Assembly (NCBI GenBank): GCA_038025085.1
Contig: CM076146.1
Span: 16,962,001 to 17,026,000, forward strand
DNA from: Tetragonia tetragonoides
Taxonomy: Eukaryota; Streptophyta; Magnoliopsida; Caryophyllales; Aizoaceae
Direction of reading: 5' to 3'
DNA: 64,000 nt
Part shown: positions 57,776 through 64,000 of the stretch, piece after piece
How positions within the stretch are numbered: position 1 is the stretch's first letter
How the letters are laid out: each line of letters begins with the position of its first letter
Translations under genes and position numbers: made by a program
The notes under the pieces: generated by a model
Told to the model about the DNA's origin: nothing
Database searches by the model: none
What the model saw: the letters and a program-made list of their open reading frames with translations, nothing else

Positions 57776-58427
57776 TCATCATATCCAGTCTATTTTTATT
57801 TTCCGGAGGAATTTTAATATTCCAAAAAATATGAAAAGACCCTTTTACCCCTGGACGGTAAAAGACGGTTCGATCCCTGAATCGTAACTTGGCAACCGGG
57901 AGTCGGAAATGGGCATGAGAGGTGTCATTGGAAAGCTCTTGAACGGGGCTTTTGAATGGGGTTGGAATAAAGGAGTGTTTAGAGGAAAACCTTAGACCTT
58001 ATCTTAACTATTAAATCAAAAATAGCGTTCAAGTTTATAAATTACTCCTTTTATCTTCGGGCTTTTGCGGAGAAATCTGAAGGCGCTTTTTTGGCGTCTA
58101 CAGAAGCCCCCACTTTCATCGAGCTTGAGTAAAAGCGAAGATCAAAGTATTCCGAAGGCGACATGCAGGATGCTGATGTGCACACGGTGCGTGAGGGTGT
58201 ACAATATGTATGCATAGAAGACAAACCTGAGTTGGGACATGCTCATAGCGTGCTAAGCTTTCATCTCTGTGAACACAAGAGAAAATAAAGGTTATGGTAG
58301 CAAGATAGAACACCGCTCGTAGATGGCCTAAACGTTTGCTGGGGACCTGTATTCAGAGTAAATGAAAAAGTTAGTAATACTTTGAGAATGATCAATGTGG
58401 AGTGCCTCGACAAACAATGACTAAACA

Positions 58428-58915
58428 CCACTCGGCGGGTGTCGAGATTCCGTCCCTGCACGAGAAACGAAAAAGTCAACGAGACAACGCGATTAAAAAA
58501 AATAACGGCTGTAAAATGGAAAGTAACATGAGAGGGAATAGTATAAATGCTTTATCAAGGAAACAGTGACTAAACACCACTCGGCGGATGCCGAGATTCC
58601 GTCCCTGCACAGGAAACGAAAAGGTCGACGAGACAGCGCGATCAAAATGACGGCTGCAAACTGGTTAAAACATATGAACAGTTTAAATGCAATAGCTTAA
58701 GCAATCATTGACTGAAACATATAAAAAATAAACGGACAGTATAACCGCAACAGTTTAAGCAATCATTGACTGACACATAATACGTAACCTCGTAGAAGGA
58801 CAGTTTAACCGCAATAGCTTAAGCGATCATTGACTGACCCAAAATTTGTAATCTCGCAGGAGGACAGTTTAACCGCAAGAGCTTAAGCGACCATTGACTG
58901 ACCCAAAAATTTGGT
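58428..58915. repeat. Two direct repeat families
   Basis: A segment with ACTAAACACCACTCGGCGG and GAGATTCCGTCCCTGCAC occurs near 58420 and 58567. Then CAGTTTAACCGCAA, (C/A)(T)TAAGC and CATTGACTGA(C/A) recur in four units starting about 58679, 58737, 58801 and 58865 (58-64 bp apart). Confidence 0.8.
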
Positions 58916-59189
58916 AAGGCCGATAGACTTTCCGGGCTTAAAAATATACTTGGCACTCTGGGCGGTGAGAGTCGTTGCTGCATGTATCCGAGTTTCAGTA
59001 TTTTGGACCTGCAAAATATAATTGGGTTAGTCTTACCTGAAAGCAGTTGGTACTGTAAAATCGACCAACTGTCGAATTTGAATTTATGGGCCAAAGGGAG
59101 TCGCTCCCGCGCGCTTGGTACTGATATTCGCCGCGAACGAACTGGAATAACGAACTCTGGGCTGAAAAAAGGGATCGTGGGGCCCACGT

Positions 59190-59285
59190 GTGCAGGGCCT
59201 GCAAGGCCGCTAGCAGCCCAGGCTAGCGCCGCTAGCGGCGCTTGGCCTCAGGTGAAGGCCGCTAGCGGCGCTGAGCTTGGGTCGA
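59190..59285. repeat. GCCGCTAGCGGC palindrome cluster 2
   Basis: AAGGCCGCTAGCAGCC, GCGCCGCTAGCGGCGC and AAGGCCGCTAGCGGCGC lie within 80 bp, about 280 bp upstream of the mobile-domain gene's ATG at 59559. Confidence 0.85.
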
Positions 59286-59558
59286 ATAAGAAGTGCTTCA
59301 GCGCTTTTTTTTTCTTTTCCGCGTGCCATTCTTCTTCTTCGCCGAGCTATTGTCGAGAGCATTGTCGAAAGCCACCATTGTTGAGTGCTCCACTTTGCTT
59401 AAGGTAAGTCAGATCTTGACCAAATTCTTCGATTTTTGTCTTGAACTTGCTTATTTTTCTGCCTAGTTGCTGAATTCCGAGTTGCATTGTTGAATGGGTC
59501 CTTGTTTCTTGCGAATCTGAAACTTTTAGTTTCCCACTTGTAGAGAGAGAAAGCTTCA

Positions 59559-62508
59559 TATGGCTCCTGCAGACAAAGGAAAGCGTCCCATGGGTGAGGG
59601 GGAGGATGACCGACACCTCTTCCGTACTGGGCTTTCCTCTACTAGGACATCTCCGACCCATCATTCGGATGGAGCTCGACTGTATCAGGACTCATTTATG
59701 TGACTCAACTGGCGCCCGGCTGGGGTTTGGAACCGTAGTATTTTATGACCAGAGAGGCAGAGTCATCTGTCTAACCTTGAGCTGGTATGTTTTCTGGCTT
59801 TCTTTTTCTGTTCAGCATATATGTTTTTTGAACTGAAAATTTGAACTGTTAGTGCTTCGGCACATGAACAAATTGGGACTTGCACTGGATTGGTGGTCAG
59901 CTGTATATAATCTATATGGAATTATTTTAGCTGTATTTGTAGTATATGGGGTGTTGAGAAAATTTTGTTTGTTGGCTAGGGCGTTGGCATTTTGTTGCAG
60001 GCTCATGGGTCAACCTCCCATTGGGCTATGATGTTGGAGACTTTTTCAGTGGGAGCTCGGAACTTGGTATTGGGCTCGGGTTTTGACCATTTCCTGCCCG
60101 TTATCCCTGCTTGTCACTCTGGGGATTCTACGATTATTGCTAGGGGGCTATAGGAGAGGTTCTGGGATTCCACAAACACTTTTCATACGCATGTAGGAGA
60201 GATGTTCCCTACCCCTTATCAGTTCGCTGTGTTGACGGGTCTATCCTTCAGAGGGCATCGTATTCAGTACGACACGGGCTACTGGCAACAGAGTGACAGG
60301 TTACTCGAGCTTTATTGGCCTGTGTCTGCCCATTTCGATAAGGATCGGGTTTCTTTGGTGCGGTTATGGGCGGCTTTGGTTGAGGAGGGGCTTACCGAGG
60401 AGCAAAGAGCCCGTATTTTCCTGGCTTGCTTGCTAGGGTCAACCATTTTTGCTCAGAAGAAGAGCGTATGTCAAGTCGATTTCTTGACATGTTTAGAGGA
60501 TTTGACCAAGGTGAGTACAACTTCAGTGCTTTTGCCTATGCTTCCTTGGTGAGATGGTGTCGTCGGGCTTGCAGGCCTAAGCCGACGAGTGAGAGGGCGT
60601 CTATCTCGGGCCCGTGGAGGATACTGGAGGTAGGCCCATCTGTTCCTTCTCTTTTTATTTCTTTGCCCGTGTATGGTTTTGGACTTGGAGCTTGCTTTCT
60701 TGCTTGTATGGCAGTTGTGGTTCTTTGAGTATTTTCCGGCCTTTAGTCCTCACCCTCCTAGTTTGAGGATGTTACCGCTAGGTTCACAGTCGATTGGTAG
60801 GGATAACTACTCGTTTACCTCTCTGGAGCATTTTCGTGCTACCTTCGAGAGTCACACCGCGTCTATGGTATGTTGTTGTTGACTTGTGCATATATCCTTT
60901 TTGGTCCATTTGGTGTGAATGAACTTTTGAACTGGTAACCTGCAGGTGTCAAGGTTTGCTTTTGATGGTATTCCTGGGATTCCTCCCCATATTACTATGG
61001 AGTCTTTCAGGGTGTCCACCTTACGGGTGGTATTCGAGGGGCCATTCGGCTTTGTGTGGTACTTGGGGGACCGTTTGACTCGACTGGTGTATCCCACCTT
61101 GGGTAGCCATCTGATTCCGGAGGATCCTCCCTTGACCATGTTCGATCTGCGTGGCCTGAGCGTAAGGGACTTGGGAGTTGTGACTCATGGTATGGCGGCC
61201 ACGGAGTTTCTTATGCCGGAGGTTGTTGGCTTGGACCGCACGGCCGTGTACCTGGCTTAATGCTTGGATTGTTTGATGTTGGATCTCACTTCTGAGGTAA
61301 GAAATTTATTTGCATCTTTTCAGGCATATGTATGATATGCTGACTTCTTATGTTTTGCAGGCGGATCGTCTGGCTCCTCAGGGTCCCAGAAGGTCCCATT
61401 CCAGAGTTCCTCAGGGCCAGCCCCCAAGTGTGACCCTGCCGACTAATGAGGTGAGGTATATTGGGGAGAGCGGGGGATGCATAGTAGAGGAGTTCCCTCT
61501 TCATATGGCTGATGGAGAGGCTGTGGAGGGCTTGCCTTTGCCTGACGGTTGTACGGGGGTAAGTTCCTTTTTATCCCTTCTTGTATTTGTGTTTGCCTTT
61601 GAGTGTTGACTCTATCTCTTGTGTTTGTATTTTTGTAGCTGAACCGGGAGCAGACATCTCAAATCATCAAGCTCATTCACCTGCTGAAGAAAGGCTATGG
61701 CCGGGTGATGGCTAAGGGGAAGAGTTCTCGGTCTAAGACTGTTGATGTAAGTAGACTTTCATCCTTTGTTTAGCTAAGTGTTTGCCTTTGAGTGTTGACT
61801 CTATCTCTCGTGTTTTTGTTTTTGTAGCTGAACCGGGAGCAGACATCTCAAATCTTCAAGCTCATTCACCTGCTGAAGAAAGGCTATGGCCGGGTGATGG
61901 GTAAGGGGAAGAGTTCTTGGTCTAAGATTGTTGATGTAAGTAGACTTTCATCCTTTGTTTGGCTAAGTGAAGTGCTTAACTTAACATCTCGATCTTGGTT
62001 GTTTGCAGATGTCTCAGTCTTCGTCTTCGGTGGGGCCTCGACATTCTTTTGCTGCGAGGGCCTCTTCGGCAAGCAGACTGTCTGTTGCTCGTTCACCTCC
62101 CGTAGCTGTGACCAGGCCTCCTGTTGATGAGGGGCCCGAACCATCTGTGCCGTACATTCTTGAGATGTTCTCCCCTGCGGATTTCCAGCCTTCACTTGAT
62201 AGCAAGCCTATTGTTACCCCCACGGCTGGAGGTTGGGCGAAAGCCCCTGGATGGGATGTGCCTCATACTGGGCCTTCGTATCAGGATGTGGCTATGGACT
62301 TTGCTAGTCAAGCCACATAGAGCCTCTTCGGAGCGGGGTTTTCGGCAGGTACCCCCATGCGCGCACCAGCATATGATAGGCGGGACATGAGGCCTGACAA
62401 CAGCAGGCCCATTTCTAGCTCTTCTCTCCATTATTCAACTGACAATATGGTCAGGGGCCGTCCGTGGATGATGAGGCTGACAGCAACGACGATGACGACT
62501 CTGGTTGA
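59559..62508 (+). pseudogene. Plant-mobile-domain gene, disrupted, with a duplicated exon
   Basis: The ATG at 59559 starts MAPADKGKRPMGEGEDDRHL but stops after about 47 codons. The mobile-domain core is in the exon 60001-60629 (GFDHFLPVIPACHSGDSTII; GEMFPTPYQFAVLTGLSFRG), with a TAG at 60151-60153 and a one-base shift near 60450, beyond which RFLDMFRGFDQGEYNFSAFA follows. Further exons are 60715-60867 (LWFFEYFPAFSPHPPSLRML), 60946-61260 (open; ends VYLA and TAA), about 61361-61561, the twin 108-nt exons at 61639 and 61828, and a Ser/Pro-rich C-terminal part ending in an acidic DSNDDDDSG near 62508. Such genes (aminotransferase-like/plant mobile domain, PF10536 type) are often transposon cargo; MAIL1/MAIN are host versions. 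Confidence 0.68.
61591..61968 (+). repeat. 189-bp tandem duplication of a 108-nt exon and its intron
   Basis: Exons 61639-61746 and 61828-61935 both encode LNREQTSQI(I/F)KLIHLLKKGY and GRVM(A/G)KGKSS(R/W)SK. Each is preceded by GTTTGCCTTTGAGTGTTGAC and a TTTTTGTAG acceptor and followed by GTAAGTAG. The offset is exactly 189 bp. Each exon is 36 codons in phase 0, so both can be spliced in. Confidence 0.92.
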
Positions 62509-62883
62509 TCGGTGTTGGATCTCTTTGTAGACATTGACCTTGAGATTTGGAACTCCTGCTTTTATACATTATTATGATATGTAAGATATGATGACTCAAT
62601 TATGTCCGTCTGATCTTTAATTATGCAATGTGTTATGCAGTAGGAAAAAGCCACAATTCAGGGAATAAAATAAAGAAAAAGGTAAAAATTTGCAAGAAAA
62701 AGCAAAAATTACACATATTATACCCTCTAAAAAAATTGAAAATAGTAATAAAAAAGAAAATGGAAAAGATAAAACTAAGAGAGTCTCGGGCTTAGTAACT
62801 CAACCGTGTGTATCAAACTGGGCTTAAATCGAGCTGACTAGACCAAGTGGGTGGGCTGGAGCGAGAGGAAAAAGCGGACTGGG
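62509..62883. other. Downstream spacer
   Basis: A-rich sequence between the mobile-domain pseudogene and the next gene's promoter. No gene is seen. Confidence 0.5.
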
Positions 62884-62984
62884 ACAGGGTCAGGGCCGCT
62901 AGCGGCGCTGGGCTGCGGGCTAAGGCCGCTAGCAGCGTTGGTCAAGGCCGCTAGCGGCCCTGACCAGAGCCGCTGACGGCTCTG
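62884..62984. repeat. GCCGCTAGCGGC palindrome cluster 3
   Basis: GTCAGGGCCGCTAGCGGCGC, AAGGCCGCTAGCAGCG, AAGGCCGCTAGCGGCCC and AGAGCCGCTGACGGCTCT lie in the 100 bp directly before a TATA box. Confidence 0.88.
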
Positions 62985-62986
62985 CC

Positions 62987-62994
62987 TATAAATA
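62987..62994 (+). promoter_or_regulatory. TATA box (TATAAATA) of the DUF7745-like gene
   Basis: It stands 3 bp after palindrome cluster 3. Transcription expected near 63020 places the in-frame ATG at 63013 upstream of the RNA start and favours the ATG at 63088. Confidence 0.6.
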
Positions 62995-63087
62995 GGATTT
63001 ACGGGATGCTTGATGTTGTATTACTTTCAGACTTTTAGCTCTCTCAAATTTCCCAAATCTTCTACCATTGTGAAATCCTTTGAAAAC

Positions 63088-64000
63088 ATGTTCAATGCTT
63101 GGTGCAAAAATCTGACCATAGAAGAAAAACTTGAACTGGATCCGTTCCATGTCTCTACCTTGCTGACTTTGAGACCAACCAAAATATTATGGCCCCTTCT
63201 TCGATCTGCTGTGAATTATTGGGACCCCGACTCGCATGTCTTTCGCTTTGGTAATTCTGAATTATGCCCTTTAGTTGAAGAATTTGTTGTGATCACTAAT
63301 ATGCCTGATGTTCTTTCCCCAGCTGTGCCTTATTTGAGAGATGGTTTTAGGGATCAGTATAAGAAACCCTTGGGCTTATCATCTGCAGAAGCCAAAAGCA
63401 TGGTTCTTGGTGTCGATGTGGACTTGGTTCAACTTTGTGAAAAGTTTGCTATTTCTTCTGAAAAGGATGCAATATTCAGGTGTTGTCGCCGACAGGCTTT
63501 TGTACTTTGCCTGTTAAACCGCCTATTGTTTGCTAATGTAGAATCGCCTAACTTGGGTAGAGCCTCGTTGCTGCGAGTCGTTAATCAAATGGTTGAAGGG
63601 CATTCTCCTTTGCATCTGGTTGTAGGGGAAACTATTATTGGGCTTGACAGGTTGAAAATTTCTCCTCACGAAGCTTTTTCTCGCAGCCCCCTGCTGCTTC
63701 AAATTTGGTTATGTGAGCATCTAAGGCTAATAGAGTCACCAGAGAATATGATAGCTTGTGTCCCTCGAGCCTGGGCAAAGAAAACTTATACTACGGCTAG
63801 CTTCTTGGTTAGGAAGAGGCTATATTCTGAAAAGTCCCTTGCTGAATCGGATGCCTTTTTTCGTGCAGGACCTGTTAAATGTTGGCATGTGTCCTGGTGG
63901 AGCTTGACTTCCTTAGTGTCTTGTGACAATTTGGTTCCTCATACTACCATACTGGGTCTATACAGGACTACTTTCTTCTTCCCCTCTAGGGTCATGAGGC
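63088..64000 (+). CDS. DUF7745-like (plant mobile-domain-related) gene, 5' part
   Basis: A single open frame of 304 codons runs from ATG 63088 to the window edge with no intron or stop. An in-frame ATG at 63013 is less likely because of the TATA box at 62987. Recognisable parts are an N-terminal WCKNLTIEEKLELDPFHV, then YWDPDSHVFRFGNSELCPLV followed by EEFVVITNMP (the aromatic/acid motif where DUF7745 proteins have a WDP-FGD-PT-EEY pattern), FVLCLLNRLLFANVESPNLG (hydrophobic helix), and RLKISPHEAFSRSPLLLQIW then LCEHLRLIES. The family is plant-specific, related to the plant mobile domain, and often linked to retrotransposon sequence. The biochemical role is unknown. It is the most intact reading frame of the right half. 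Confidence 0.72.
   Translation, partial: MFNAWCKNLTIEEKLELDPFHVSTLLTLRPTKILWPLLRSAVNYWDPDSHVFRFGNSELCPLVEEFVVITNMPDVLSPAVPYLRDGFRDQYKKPLGLSSAEAKSMVLGVDVDLVQLCEKFAISSEKDAIFRCCRRQAFVLCLLNRLLFANVESPNLGRASLLRVVNQMVEGHSPLHLVVGETIIGLDRLKISPHEAFSRSPLLLQIWLCEHLRLIESPENMIACVPRAWAKKTYTTASFLVRKRLYSEKSLAESDAFFRAGPVKCWHVSWWSLTSLVSCDNLVPHTTILGLYRTTFFFPSRVMR

Larger units (their letters stand above)
54796..58102 (+). mobile_element. Possible LTR of a retrotransposon (with nested solo LTR)
   Basis: The segment starts TGTGTAAGGACCTGGG and ends GGCGTCTACA, followed by GAAGCCCCCACTTTCATCG. GAAGGTGTTAGGCACCCAAC (near 55097) and the GTCTACA-GCCCC junction occur together in a known style of long plant LTRs. No partner LTR is in the window, so the boundaries are tentative. 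The segment is interrupted by 55664-57691. Confidence 0.35.

Noticed and set aside
58819..59407. Overlapping frames on both strands
   Set aside because: They cover a palindrome cluster and a non-coding leader, and no homology or splice context supports them.

Overview
This is plant nuclear DNA, most likely from a eudicot. The evidence is AT-rich sequence, long intergenic spaces, spliced genes with GT-AG introns, a plant L1-type LINE, LTR retrotransposons with an initiator-Met-tRNA primer site, hAT and Mutator-like elements, nucleosome-length satellites, and fast-evolving F-box, Ulp1-like and plant-mobile-domain genes. A Caryophyllales source is only a guess. Nothing in the window looks like a conserved housekeeping gene. 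It reads as a repeat-rich accessory block where gene families duplicate and decay.

Layout. Positions 350-8000 hold three minus-strand members of an F-box plus Sel1-like family (one cut by the window edge, two broken), together with a 156-bp tandem array (925-2632) and a small hAT element carrying a tRNA-like SINE head (2955-3346). Positions 8912-13445 are a 27-copy satellite of exactly 168 bp with a visible 7-unit higher-order duplication. Positions 13506-22595 are a minus-strand LINE bounded by an 11-bp target-site duplication. It was later split by a non-autonomous LTR retrotransposon (14109-18236, TSD CAACC). Plus-strand F-box family members follow at 23186 (intact), 26701 (late frameshift), 37614 and 42287 (one nonsense codon each), with a C-terminal relic at 45500 on the minus strand.

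Between and after them lie two large paralogous multi-exon pseudogenes (gene A 28833-37105, gene B 49092-54160). Each has an acidic repetitive N-terminal half, an AT-hook-like RGRP, and a domain resembling the N-terminal part of transposon-associated plant Ulp1 proteins. Gene A ends in a catalytically dead C48/Ulp1 domain. In both, a symmetric phase-0 exon and its intron have been amplified in tandem: 11 copies of a 69-nt exon in A and about four copies of a longer exon in B. A third gene, a plant-mobile-domain pseudogene at 59559-62508, has a tandem copy of a 108-nt exon. Local amplification of frame-neutral exons is the most unusual theme of the window.

The right end (54796-64000) looks retrotransposon-derived. 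It holds a 2.0-kb solo LTR, three clusters of the palindrome GCCGCTAGCGGC lying upstream of mobile-domain genes, and a long open DUF7745-like gene that runs off the window at 64000. The F-box family members probably acted in SCF ubiquitin ligases. The Ulp1-like and mobile-domain genes are typical transposon-associated cargo. All exon calls come from reading the sequence and from comparison between the copies, without database searches.
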